This document shows, one piece after another, positions 35,241 to 42,611 of a DNA stretch of 64,000 bases. Source of the DNA: Nocardia inohanensis NBRC 100128 (GTDB lineage Bacteria; Actinomycetota; Actinomycetes; Mycobacteriales; Mycobacteriaceae). The notes under the pieces were generated by a model that had not been told where the DNA came from, did not search any database, and saw only the letters and a program-made list of their open reading frames with translations. Positions within the stretch are counted from its first letter, which is position 1. Each line of letters begins with the position of its first letter. The stretch is from NCBI RefSeq assembly GCF_001612945.1, contig NZ_BDBK01000019.1, positions 1 through 64,000 on the forward strand, given 5' to 3'. Both the position numbers and the translations under genes were made by a program.

Positions 35241-35687
35241 TCATTCGTCGGCGGCGTTGTAGCGGACCAGATACCCCGCCAGCCGGTCCACATCGGCATC
35301 GTCCCAATCCTGGAAGCGTTCGGCGAAGGCGGCGGCGCGGCTGCGGGCGGCATCGCGGGCGATGCGACGGCCCGGCGGGGTGGCCCGCAGGATGTGATTG
35401 CGCCGATTGCCCGGATCGACCTCGCGGACCAGGTAACCGAGCCGCTCCAGCGCCGAGACCTGCCGGCTGACGGTGGACTTGTCCAGGTGGAAATGCCCGG
35501 CCAGGTCGGCGGCGAGGCAGCCGTCGCGCTCGATGACCAGATCCAGCACGCTGGAGGCGACCAGCGAGAGCTCGGGATGCAGTTCGGCGGCGCGGCCGCG
35601 GGCCCGGCGCGCGAAGGCGGTGAGCTCGCGCTGGATCACCTCGATCGCGTCGGTGCGTGACCCTGGGAATACCGCTTCGCCACTCAT
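35241..35687 (-). CDS. MarR-family regulator
   Basis: A 148-residue MarR-type winged-helix regulator. LAADLAGHFHLDKSTVSRQV is the helix-turn-helix, followed by the wing LVREVDPGNRRNHILRATPP. ATG 35687 (MSGEAVFPG) directly follows a perfect palindrome, and it is divergent from the membrane protein gene at 35741. It probably represses itself and that neighbour in response to a small ligand. Confidence 0.87.
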   Translation of the reverse strand: MSGEAVFPGSRTDAIEVIQRELTAFARRARGRAAELHPELSLVASSVLDLVIERDGCLAADLAGHFHLDKSTVSRQVSALERLGYLVREVDPGNRRNHILRATPPGRRIARDAARSRAAAFAERFQDWDDADVDRLAGYLVRYNAADE

Positions 35688-35688
35688 A

Positions 35689-35703
35689 GTTGTATAGTAC
35701 AAC
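35689..35703. promoter_or_regulatory. MarR operator, site 1
   Basis: GTTGTA-TAG-TACAAC is a perfect 6-3-6 palindrome one base upstream of the MarR start codon, in the 53-bp divergent gap. Confidence 0.7.
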
Positions 35704-35710
35704 CTCATAT

Positions 35711-35727
35711 AGTTGCATTTACCAACT
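35711..35727. promoter_or_regulatory. MarR operator, site 2
   Basis: AGTTG-CATTTAC-CAACT repeats the GTTG/CAAC half-sites of site 1 about two helical turns away (centre to centre ~23 bp) and lies 14 bp before the membrane protein start. Confidence 0.55.
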
Positions 35728-35740
35728 GTTCGGAGATTCC

Positions 35741-36784
35741 ATGGCCTCGCATCAGATCCGGCATGTCGCCACCCACCTGCTCACTCCCCTGCTCATGTGC
35801 GTCGGCATGGGGCTCGCCTACCTCGGCGCGTTCCATCAGCCCGAACCCAATCACCTCGCGGTGGCGGTGGTCGGTGACGCGCCGCAGGTGAAGGTGCTCG
35901 CGCAGACGCTGAAGGACAAGGGCGGCGACAAACTCGACGTGGTCACCCTGCCCAGCCGGGACGCCGCGCTGGGCGAACTGATGGACCGCAAGCTCGCCGG
36001 GGCCTACCTTCCCGATCCGCAGCACCCCGAACTATTGGTCGCCAAGGCCGGATCCGATACCACCGCGATGGCCACCGAACTGGTCTTCACGCCCGTCGCG
36101 GCCCAGCAGGGCACGCCGCTGACCATTACCGATGTGGCCCCGCCGAGTTCGGGCGACCCCACCGCGCAGGGCCTGTTCTTCCTGCTCGTGGCATTGTCCA
36201 TCGGTTCGTACGGCAGCGTGGCCGCCATCGGCGCGGCCGGAGCGGGCCTGCCCATGCGCATCCGGGCCATGTTCGCCATCGGCACCTCGCTGGCCGTGAG
36301 CCTGATCGGAATCGCCTTGGCCGGACCGGTTTTCCACATCATCGACCACGACTACGCCGGCATCTGGGCCATGTCCTGGATCTACTCGGCGGGCATCCTG
36401 ACCATCGGCATCGGGCTGCACACCTTCCTGCAACGCTGGACCACCCTGGTCATGATGATCCTGTTCGTCATGCTCAACTTCACCTCCTCCGGCGGCGTCT
36501 ACAGCCCGTGGTTACAGCACGACTTCTTCGGCGTCCTGCACTCCTTCTGGAACGGCGCCGGTTTCGTCGAGGGCACGCGCAGCCTGCTCTACTTCGGCCG
36601 CGCCGGATTCACCGGCCACGTCGCCACCCTGATCGCCTGGCTCGCAGCCGGTTTCGCACTCATCGGCCTGGCCGCGCTGCGGGAACGCGAGCAGCGCCCG
36701 GCGGCGATCGGCACGAATCCCGAAGCGCGGCAAACGGCTTCGGAGGAGGCCGAAGAGGAGATGGAGGAGGCGGTCGGCGTCTGA
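35741..36784 (+). CDS. Membrane protein of the ABC-2/YhgE-like type
   Basis: A 347-residue membrane protein. One N-terminal helix (residues ~9-30) is followed by an extracytoplasmic domain of ~120 residues (LAVAVVGDAPQVKVLAQTLK onward). About five further helices lie between residues 145 and 325, and the C-terminal tail is acidic (EEAEEEMEEAV). The layout matches YhgE/Pip or ABC-2-type exporter permeases. GGAG lies 6 nt before ATG 35741. It is the likely target of the divergent MarR protein; its cargo is unknown. Confidence 0.75.
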   Translation: MASHQIRHVATHLLTPLLMCVGMGLAYLGAFHQPEPNHLAVAVVGDAPQVKVLAQTLKDKGGDKLDVVTLPSRDAALGELMDRKLAGAYLPDPQHPELLVAKAGSDTTAMATELVFTPVAAQQGTPLTITDVAPPSSGDPTAQGLFFLLVALSIGSYGSVAAIGAAGAGLPMRIRAMFAIGTSLAVSLIGIALAGPVFHIIDHDYAGIWAMSWIYSAGILTIGIGLHTFLQRWTTLVMMILFVMLNFTSSGGVYSPWLQHDFFGVLHSFWNGAGFVEGTRSLLYFGRAGFTGHVATLIAWLAAGFALIGLAALREREQRPAAIGTNPEARQTASEEAEEEMEEAVGV

Positions 36785-38095
36785 TCAGACCCGGTTCAGA
36801 TCGCGATGGCGCGTCTCCGGCAGTGCGACGATGCACAGCAGGGAGAGCAGCGCCATCGCGCTCATGAACCAGCCGATCGCCCCGGAGCCCCGGCTCTCGC
36901 CGAGCTGCGCGATCACCAAAGGCGCTATGCCGCCGCCGAGTACGCCGCCGAGGTTGTAGGCGATGCCCGCGCCGGTATAGCGGACATCGGTGCCGAAGAG
37001 TTCGGGCAGGAACGCGCCGAGCGGGCCGTAGACGATGCCCATGCACAGCATCGCGCCGGAGAGGGCCAGGGTGATCAACACCGGATTCCTGGTGTCCAGC
37101 AAGGGAAACAGCATGAGACTGAAGACCACACCGAAGGCCGCGCCGCCGAGCATGAGCACCCGGCGGCCGGTGAGGTCGGATTGCCGGGCCACCAGGAAGG
37201 TGGTCGCGCCCAGCACCACGACCGCGATCAAGGTGATGCCCAGCATGGTGTTTCGCGCGATGTGCAGGGTCTTGGTGGTGTAGGTCAGGCAGTAGGTCGC
37301 CGCCGTATAGAACATCACGTAGGACACCACGATGGCGCCCGCGCCCAGCAGCAGTTCCCGGGGATAGCGCCGGATGACATCCGCCAGCGGGGCCCGGTGC
37401 GCTGCCCGGTCCGCCTCCAGCGCCGCGAAAGCCGGAGTTTCCGCCACCCGCAATCGAATTCGCAGTCCGACCAGGACCAGGACGAACGACAGCAGGAACG
37501 GAACCCGCCAGCCCCAGGAGGTGAACGCGGCGTCGGGCAGCCAGCTCGACAGGGCCCAGAACGCGGCGGTGGCGACGAAATATCCGACGGGCGCGCCCAT
37601 CTGGGCCGCCGCGGCGAACAGCCCGCGCCGATTCGCCGGAGCGTGCTCGGCGGAGAGCAGTGCCGCGCCGCCCCATTCGCCGCCCAGGCCGATGCCCTGT
37701 AAGACGCGCAGGACGACCAGCAGCAGCGGTGCGGCGATGCCGAGCGTGTCGTAGCCGGGCAGCAGCCCGACCGCAGCCGTGGACAAACCCATCAGCAGCA
37801 GCGACACCACCAGTGTCGCCTTGCGGCCGATGCGGTCGCCGAAGTGACCGAAGATCACCGCGCCGAGCGGGCGGGCGATGAACCCGATGGCGAAGGTGGC
37901 CAGCGAGGCCAGGGTGCCCGCGAAGGACGACAGGGTGGGGAAGAACAGCTTGTTGAGTACGAGCGCGGCGGCGGTGCCGTAGATGTAGTAGTCGTAATAC
38001 TCGATCGCGGTGCCGATAAAGCTCGCGCCCGCGATCCTGCGCCCGGAGATCGCCGGAGCGCGCGTCGAGTCCGCTGCTGTCGCTTCGTGGTTCAT
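36785..38095 (-). CDS. MFS metabolite:H+ symporter (MHS/ShiA type)
   Basis: A 436-residue, twelve-helix importer of the metabolite:H+ symporter family. Characteristic segments are GTAIEYYDYYIYGTAAALV, RPLGAVIFGHFGDRIGRK and the motif RVLQGIGLGGEWGGAALL. ATG 38095 (MNHEATAAD) lies just before helix 1; the frame extends to 38128. Relatives import shikimate, citrate, ketoglutarate or proline/betaine. It ends back-to-back with the membrane protein gene. An AT-rich palindrome lies upstream. Confidence 0.88.
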   Translation of the reverse strand: MNHEATAADSTRAPAISGRRIAGASFIGTAIEYYDYYIYGTAAALVLNKLFFPTLSSFAGTLASLATFAIGFIARPLGAVIFGHFGDRIGRKATLVVSLLLMGLSTAAVGLLPGYDTLGIAAPLLLVVLRVLQGIGLGGEWGGAALLSAEHAPANRRGLFAAAAQMGAPVGYFVATAAFWALSSWLPDAAFTSWGWRVPFLLSFVLVLVGLRIRLRVAETPAFAALEADRAAHRAPLADVIRRYPRELLLGAGAIVVSYVMFYTAATYCLTYTTKTLHIARNTMLGITLIAVVVLGATTFLVARQSDLTGRRVLMLGGAAFGVVFSLMLFPLLDTRNPVLITLALSGAMLCMGIVYGPLGAFLPELFGTDVRYTGAGIAYNLGGVLGGGIAPLVIAQLGESRGSGAIGWFMSAMALLSLLCIVALPETRHRDLNRV

Positions 38096-38179
38096 CCGAT
38101 TCCCGTCACTCACCGATACGCGCGGCAAATGGTAAGCGAATGCTCAGCTACCCCACCAGCTTTCGAGAACCGCATATCA

Positions 38180-38192
38180 ATATCTGAGATAT
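38180..38192. promoter_or_regulatory. AT-rich palindrome upstream of the MHS gene
   Basis: ATATCT-G-AGATAT is a perfect 13-bp palindrome in an AT-rich island, 85 bp upstream of the MHS start. It could be an operator; no adjacent regulator gene claims it. Confidence 0.4.
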
Positions 38193-38238
38193 ATATGATC
38201 CCGGAATCGGATGAACAGGTCATTCACGCCTTTGCTCA

Positions 38239-39051
38239 TCAGTCCTTCCGCTCACCGAACACCTCACGCGCCGCGGCGATCGCATTGAGCGCGGCCGGGA
38301 AGCCGCCGTAACCCGCCATCTGGATGATCGTCTCCACGGCCTCCTCGCGGGTGCCGCCGACATTGAGCAGACCGTGCAGGTGCACGCGGAGCTGCGGGCC
38401 CGCGGTGCCCAGGACGGTGCAGGCGGCGACGGTGGCCAGCTCGCGGGTCCTCAGATCCGGGCCGGGCCGCGAATAGATGTCGCCGAAGCAGAATTCGATG
38501 AGGTAGCGGCCGAGATCGGGCGCGACGTCGGCGAGGGCGGCGAAGATATGGTCGGCCGCGTCGCCGTCCACTTCGGCCAGCTTGGCGACGCCGCGCCGGT
38601 ATCGCTGCTCGGTGGTCTCCTCCGGCCGGACCGCGCTGTCGGACACCGGGTTTCCAGCCTCGGGCCGATCGGCGAAGGCGGCGCGCGCCACGGTGAGGCC
38701 GTTGAGCGCGGCCGGGAAGCCGGCGTAGATCGCGGTATGCACGATGATCTCCACGATCTCGGCCGGCGTGACGCCGACATTGAGCGCGCCGTCGATATGC
38801 CAGCGCAGCTGCGGGGCGGCGTGACCGAGCGCGGTGAGGGCCGCGACATTGATGATCTGCCGCTGCGGCAAGGTGAGGCCGGTGCGCGAATAGATGTCGC
38901 CGTAACCGAATTCGACGACATAGCGGCCCAGGTCGGGGGCGATATCGGCGAGCGATTCGACGACCGCGCGGCCGTTCGGCCCGCCGACCTGATCGAGGAC
39001 GGTGAGGCCGCGCTCGAAGCGGGCGGCGGAGGTTTCGGCGGGCGTGCTCAT
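38239..39051 (-). CDS. Tandem carboxymuconolactone-decarboxylase-domain protein
   Basis: A 270-residue protein made of two carboxymuconolactone decarboxylase (CMD) domains, residues ~10-125 and ~145-265, each with the APDLGRY..EF.FGDIYSR..L pattern and a GxPQLRxHxxxxLNVGxTxEE-like core. The CxxC peroxidatic motif of AhpD is absent, so a lyase or structural role is more likely than a peroxidase. ATG 39051 follows the family start. It is divergent from a TetR gene across two identical palindromes and is presumably under its control. Confidence 0.87.
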   Translation of the reverse strand: MSTPAETSAARFERGLTVLDQVGGPNGRAVVESLADIAPDLGRYVVEFGYGDIYSRTGLTLPQRQIINVAALTALGHAAPQLRWHIDGALNVGVTPAEIVEIIVHTAIYAGFPAALNGLTVARAAFADRPEAGNPVSDSAVRPEETTEQRYRRGVAKLAEVDGDAADHIFAALADVAPDLGRYLIEFCFGDIYSRPGPDLRTRELATVAACTVLGTAGPQLRVHLHGLLNVGGTREEAVETIIQMAGYGGFPAALNAIAAAREVFGERKD

Positions 39052-39097
39052 GGCGGCTTCTTTCGACGATGGTGCGGGGCGGGATCGACCTGAGCGA

Positions 39098-39116
39098 ACG
39101 AGACGGTCCGTCTCGT
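39098..39116. promoter_or_regulatory. TetR operator, site 1
   Basis: ACGAGACG-GTC-CGTCTCGT is a perfect 8-3-8 palindrome between the CMD gene and its divergent TetR gene. The identical arms recur at 39154-39172. Confidence 0.85.
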
Positions 39117-39153
39117 CTCCTGACGCTAGCCGCGAGTTCGAGCCACTGTCAAG

Positions 39154-39172
39154 ACGAGACGTTGCGTCTCGT
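39154..39172. promoter_or_regulatory. TetR operator, site 2
   Basis: ACGAGACG-TTG-CGTCTCGT repeats site 1 with a different spacer, 56 bp downstream and 20 bp before the TetR start. Two perfect copies make this the firmest operator pair in the window. Confidence 0.85.
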
Positions 39173-39192
39173 TCTAGGCTAGGCTCTACCCC

Positions 39193-39768
39193 GTGACCCC
39201 ACCGCCAAATCCCGAATTGCGCAGCCCGCGCTCCCATCAGGCCATCCTGGACGCCACCTGGGAGCTGGCCGTGCGCAACGGCTACGGCAAACTCACCATC
39301 GAGGCGATCGCCGCGCAGGCCGGGGTCGGTAAGCAGACCATCTACCGGTGGTGGCCGTCCAAGGGCGCGCTCGCGCTGGACACCATCAACGATCAGCTCG
39401 GCACCACCACCGATTTCCCCGACACCGGCGATATCGCGGCCGACCTGAAGACCCAGATCACCGGGCTCGCAACGGCTTTGGCGGGCGACGTGGGCGGGGT
39501 CTATCGCGGCGTGATCGCCGAGGCGCAGACCGATCCGCGCCTCGCCGACGCCGTGCGGGCGACCATTATCGATCCGCGCGCCGCCGAATGCCGCCGCCGC
39601 CTCGAAACCGCCATCGCCGCCGGGCAATTGCGCGCCGACCTGCCGCCGGCGACCATGATCCAGCTGCTCTATGGCCCGGTGTACTTCCGGTTCCTGCTCG
39701 GGGTCGCGGACGTCGCCGAGTCCCCCGCGCTCATCGAGAACGTGCTGGACGGACTACGTCCGCGCTGA
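39193..39768 (+). CDS. TetR-family regulator of the CMD gene
   Basis: A 191-residue TetR/AcrR repressor. The helix-turn-helix spans residues ~13-58 (KLTIEAIAAQAGVGKQTIYR, then WWPSK). The C-terminal ligand domain carries DPRAAECRRRLETAIAAGQL. The two 19-bp palindromes upstream are its probable operators. It is convergent with the second TetR gene. Confidence 0.9.
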   Translation: MTPPPNPELRSPRSHQAILDATWELAVRNGYGKLTIEAIAAQAGVGKQTIYRWWPSKGALALDTINDQLGTTTDFPDTGDIAADLKTQITGLATALAGDVGGVYRGVIAEAQTDPRLADAVRATIIDPRAAECRRRLETAIAAGQLRADLPPATMIQLLYGPVYFRFLLGVADVAESPALIENVLDGLRPR

Positions 39769-39775
39769 TCAAGCG

Positions 39776-40315
39776 TCAGCGGGATGCCAAGTGCGACAGT
39801 GCCGTTCGCACCCCGGCCCGGACCGTCTCCGCATCGCCCACCCCGCCGCTGACGGCCACCCCGTCGCGGGTCAGCAGCAGCGCCCGGGCCGTCTGCCCGG
39901 GATCGGGGTGCCCGGCCGCGATCAGCCGATCCGACATCAGATCACGGAACCAGGCGCGGTAGTCGTCGACCACCTTGCGCACGGCGTGGCCGGGATCCGG
40001 AAACTCCACGGCCGCATTGAGAAACGGGCAGCCCCGGAACCCCGGCCCGCAGCTCAGTTCGCCGAGCCGCTCGAAAATCAGCACGATGCTGTCGATTCCG
40101 CCGCCGGGCACCGCCTCGAGCACGCCGCGCTGCCGCTCGTACTCGCGAATCAGGTAGGCGACGACGAGGTCTTCCTTGGTCTTGAAATGCCGGTAGAAGG
40201 TGGCCTTGGCGATTCCGGCCTCGGCGATGATGCGGTCGATACCCACCGTGTGGATGCCCTCGGCGTAGAACAGCCGGGTGGCGGTGTCGAGCAGACGCTC
40301 ACGAGCCTCGCTCAT
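39776..40315 (-). CDS. TetR-family regulator divergent from ohr
   Basis: A 179-residue TetR regulator. The DNA-binding domain reads LLDTATRLFYAEGIHTVGID, then IIAEAGIAKATFYRHFKTKE. ATG 40315 fits the family; the frame runs to 40405 through the operator region. Cysteines in SCGPGFRGCPFLNAA could allow oxidant sensing (inference). It is divergent from the peroxide-resistance gene across two near-identical 15-bp sites. Confidence 0.88.
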   Translation of the reverse strand: MSEARERLLDTATRLFYAEGIHTVGIDRIIAEAGIAKATFYRHFKTKEDLVVAYLIREYERQRGVLEAVPGGGIDSIVLIFERLGELSCGPGFRGCPFLNAAVEFPDPGHAVRKVVDDYRAWFRDLMSDRLIAAGHPDPGQTARALLLTRDGVAVSGGVGDAETVRAGVRTALSHLASR

Positions 40316-40365
40316 CGCTGACCTGCACTTCCTTCCGAATCGGAACTTCCCTGTTGACGATAGCA

Positions 40366-40380
40366 GACAGATCTGTCTAC
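40366..40380. promoter_or_regulatory. TetR operator in the ohr promoter, site 1
   Basis: AGACAGATCTGTCTA contains a perfect 14-bp palindrome (AGACAGATCTGTCT). Site 2 at 40400-40414 is the same except for two central bases. Confidence 0.8.
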
Positions 40381-40399
40381 CCTCGGAGAGCAAGTGAAC

Positions 40400-40414
40400 A
40401 GACAAGTCTGTCTA
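40400..40414. promoter_or_regulatory. TetR operator in the ohr promoter, site 2
   Basis: AGACAAGTCTGTCTA, 34 bp from site 1, ends directly before the GGAGGA ribosome-binding site of the ohr gene at 40424, a position that would block transcription or its start. Confidence 0.75.
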
Positions 40415-40423
40415 GGAGGAATC

Positions 40424-40837
40424 ATGGCCCCCATGTACACCGCAGTCGCCACCTCGGTCGGTCGCGAAGGCCGCTCGGTCAGCGATGACGGCATCCTCGA
40501 TCTGACCCTCGCGCGCCCCAAGGAGCTGGGCGGCGACGGCCAGGGCACCAACCCCGAGCAGCTCTTCGCGGCCGGCTACTCGGCCTGTTTCGCCAGCGCC
40601 ATGCAGCTGGTCGCCAAGCGGATGAAGATCGAGGCCGAGGATGCCGCGGTCACCGCCGAGGTCGGCCTGAACGCCAAGGAGGGCGGCGGCTTCTCGCTCT
40701 CGGTCGTGCTGCGCGTCGAACTGCCGGAGCATCTGCACAACGAGACCGGTAAGCAGCTGGTCGAGACCGCGCACCAGGTGTGCCCGTACTCGAACGCCAC
40801 CCGGGGCAATATCCCGGTGGAACTGGTTGTGGAGTAA
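40424..40837 (+). CDS. ohr: Organic hydroperoxide resistance protein
   Basis: A 137-residue OsmC/Ohr thiol peroxidase that reduces organic hydroperoxides. The two catalytic cysteines are in YSACFASAM and HQVCPYSNATRGN, and the N-terminus has the typical MYTAVATSVGREGRS. GGAGGA precedes ATG 40424. Ohr is usually regulated by the MarR protein OhrR; here a TetR gene is the divergent partner. Confidence 0.93.
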   Translation: MAPMYTAVATSVGREGRSVSDDGILDLTLARPKELGGDGQGTNPEQLFAAGYSACFASAMQLVAKRMKIEAEDAAVTAEVGLNAKEGGGFSLSVVLRVELPEHLHNETGKQLVETAHQVCPYSNATRGNIPVELVVE

Positions 40838-40843
40838 CGAGAT

Positions 40844-41380
40844 TCAGTAGAAACGGCGAATGTCGTAGATATCGAAGTCCGACAGCGGGGTGAGACCGAC
40901 CGGCACACCCGGACTGTGGGCATTGAGAATATTGCCGCCTCCCGCGTAGATGCCGACGTGGGAGGCGTCGCCGTTCAAGATGATGATGTCGCCGGGTTGC
41001 AGTGCGCCGTAGGGGACCTCGAGTCCGGCGTCGGCCTGCTGCCAGGTGGTGCGCGGCATATCGATGCCGACGCTGCGGAAGGCCCACTGCACCAGCCCGG
41101 AGCAGTCCCAGGCGTCCGGGCCGGTGCCGCCCCACAGATACGGCTTTCCGGTCTGCGTGGTGGCCAAACCCAGGGCCGCCATGGCACGCGGACTGGCTAG
41201 CGGGAGATTCGCCGAACCGCTGGCGCTGCCGGAAGCGGAACCGCTCGCACTTCCGGACGCGGATCCCGAGGCGGAGCCGGAGTCCGCCGAGACCAAGCCG
41301 GACGTAATAGCATTTGACGTCGTCAGTGCGGTGATAGTGAGTATGAGTACGGATAATCGGCGTAGCAGTCTGCGTGTCAT
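40844..41380 (-). CDS. Secreted NlpC/P60 peptidoglycan endopeptidase
   Basis: A 178-residue cell-wall hydrolase. A signal peptide (MTRRLLRRLSVLILTI onward) is followed by a low-complexity linker of repeated Gly-Ser-Ala-Ser units, then the NlpC/P60 domain. Catalytic Cys is in WDCSGLVQWAF, His in DASHVGIYAGGG, and the third residue in ILNAHSPG. It probably cleaves stem peptides, like RipA/RipB-type enzymes. ATG 41380 places the signal directly at the N-terminus; an upstream ATG at 41431 is less likely. Confidence 0.88.
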   Translation of the reverse strand: MTRRLLRRLSVLILTITALTTSNAITSGLVSADSGSASGSASGSASGSASGSASGSANLPLASPRAMAALGLATTQTGKPYLWGGTGPDAWDCSGLVQWAFRSVGIDMPRTTWQQADAGLEVPYGALQPGDIIILNGDASHVGIYAGGGNILNAHSPGVPVGLTPLSDFDIYDIRRFY

Positions 41381-41500
41381 GCACGTGTCCCTTGCATCAG
41401 GTAATGCGGTGAACAACTCGATTGCTATCAATTAGCTGTTCTATCGCATCTGCCACACTGGCCACAAGGGGAACAAACCGGGCGTGTCTCGAGATCCAGG

Positions 41501-42466
41501 TCACGCCGCGATCGCCGGGAGTGCGGCGAGCACCACCCGGTTGTCGGCCACGGCGGGGATCCAGACACTCAGACCGTCCGGGTCGAGGGCGACGTCGGCG
41601 GGGCCGTGCAGCGGGACCGGAGTGGCGACGGCGGCCGAGGCGGTGCCGTCCGGGCTGTAGACGGTGACCGCGCCGGGCTCGTCACCCGGCGTCGAAACCC
41701 AGTCGGAGACAACCGCATCGCCGTTCGGGCGGATCGCCACACCGTCGTAGATGCCGAAGAGGGTGCCGAAGCGCACCGGGGTCACCGTCTCTGCGGTCAG
41801 GTCGAGGCGATAGACGTTGCCGCCACCGAAATCGACGCCCAGCGCGGCCACATAGGCCACCTGACCGGCGGGATCCACGGCGATGCCATTGGCCCCGGAC
41901 ATGCCTTTGGACAGCAGCGCGAACTGCCGGGTTTCCAGGTCGAGCCGATACACCGAGGCGGCCATGGTGTCGGTGACCAGCAAGGTCGTCGGGTTCAGCA
42001 CGGCGATGTCGTTCAACAGACCGGCCTTGCCCATGGCCGCCACGAACACCTGCTCGCGAGTGTCCATGTCGTAGCCGACAATTCGATCCACATCCGCGAC
42101 GTAGAGGTTATTGCCGATGTGCGCCATACCCTTCGGGGCGTTCAGGACCGGATCACCCTCGCGCGGTAGGGCTTTCGCCTCCACGACCGACCCGTCGGCA
42201 GTCAGTTCCGACAGGAAGCCGTCGCCGTCCTTCACCTGTGGGTCGGCGGTGCCCATATTGGACACGAACACCCTGTTTCCGGCGAAGTGCACCGACTCCG
42301 GTGCCGAGAAGCCTTCGAGGACCGCGGTTTTCGCGATCGGCGCCGGAGGGGCGACGGCGCTGCTGCCCTCGGCGGTCGTGGTGCCCGGAACGACGATATC
42401 CCCTTGGTGCACGGTGCATCCGGCCGCCAACAACACCAGAAGTACACCCAACCGCCTGCCCCGCAT
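41501..42466 (-). CDS. Beta-propeller lipoprotein (SMP-30/ScyD-like)
   Basis: A 321-residue lipoprotein with lipobox LLAAGC (Cys17) and repeated propeller blades: SVHFAGNRVFVSNMG, GMAHIGNNLYVADV, DIAVLNPTTLLVTDTM, GANGIAVDPAGQVAYVAALG and DGVAIRPNGDAVVSDW. It resembles SMP-30/gluconolactonase-like and ScyD-type propellers, but no lactonase metal site is evident. Function unknown. A damaged paralogue lies at 34434-35079. Confidence 0.78.
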   Translation of the reverse strand: MRGRRLGVLLVLLAAGCTVHQGDIVVPGTTTAEGSSAVAPPAPIAKTAVLEGFSAPESVHFAGNRVFVSNMGTADPQVKDGDGFLSELTADGSVVEAKALPREGDPVLNAPKGMAHIGNNLYVADVDRIVGYDMDTREQVFVAAMGKAGLLNDIAVLNPTTLLVTDTMAASVYRLDLETRQFALLSKGMSGANGIAVDPAGQVAYVAALGVDFGGGNVYRLDLTAETVTPVRFGTLFGIYDGVAIRPNGDAVVSDWVSTPGDEPGAVTVYSPDGTASAAVATPVPLHGPADVALDPDGLSVWIPAVADNRVVLAALPAIAA

Positions 42467-42559
42467 CCTGTCCCTTTCGACAAAGGATCAATCGGACATA
42501 GCAGTTGGCTATATTACCGGCGGGGGTGCCTCTACCAGCGCAGCGACATGAGCGCAAAA

Positions 42560-42589
42560 CCGGGCCCGCCGCAGTAGCGGCGGGCCCGG
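42560..42589 (-). terminator. ileS terminator
   Basis: A perfect 13-bp stem CCGGGCCCGCCGC / GCGGCGGGCCCGG with a 4-nt loop lies 22 bp past the ileS stop. On the minus strand it is followed by TTTTG, so it is the clearest intrinsic-type terminator here. Confidence 0.85.
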
Positions 42590-42611
42590 CAGTCTTGCGA
42601 AAGCGCCCCGA

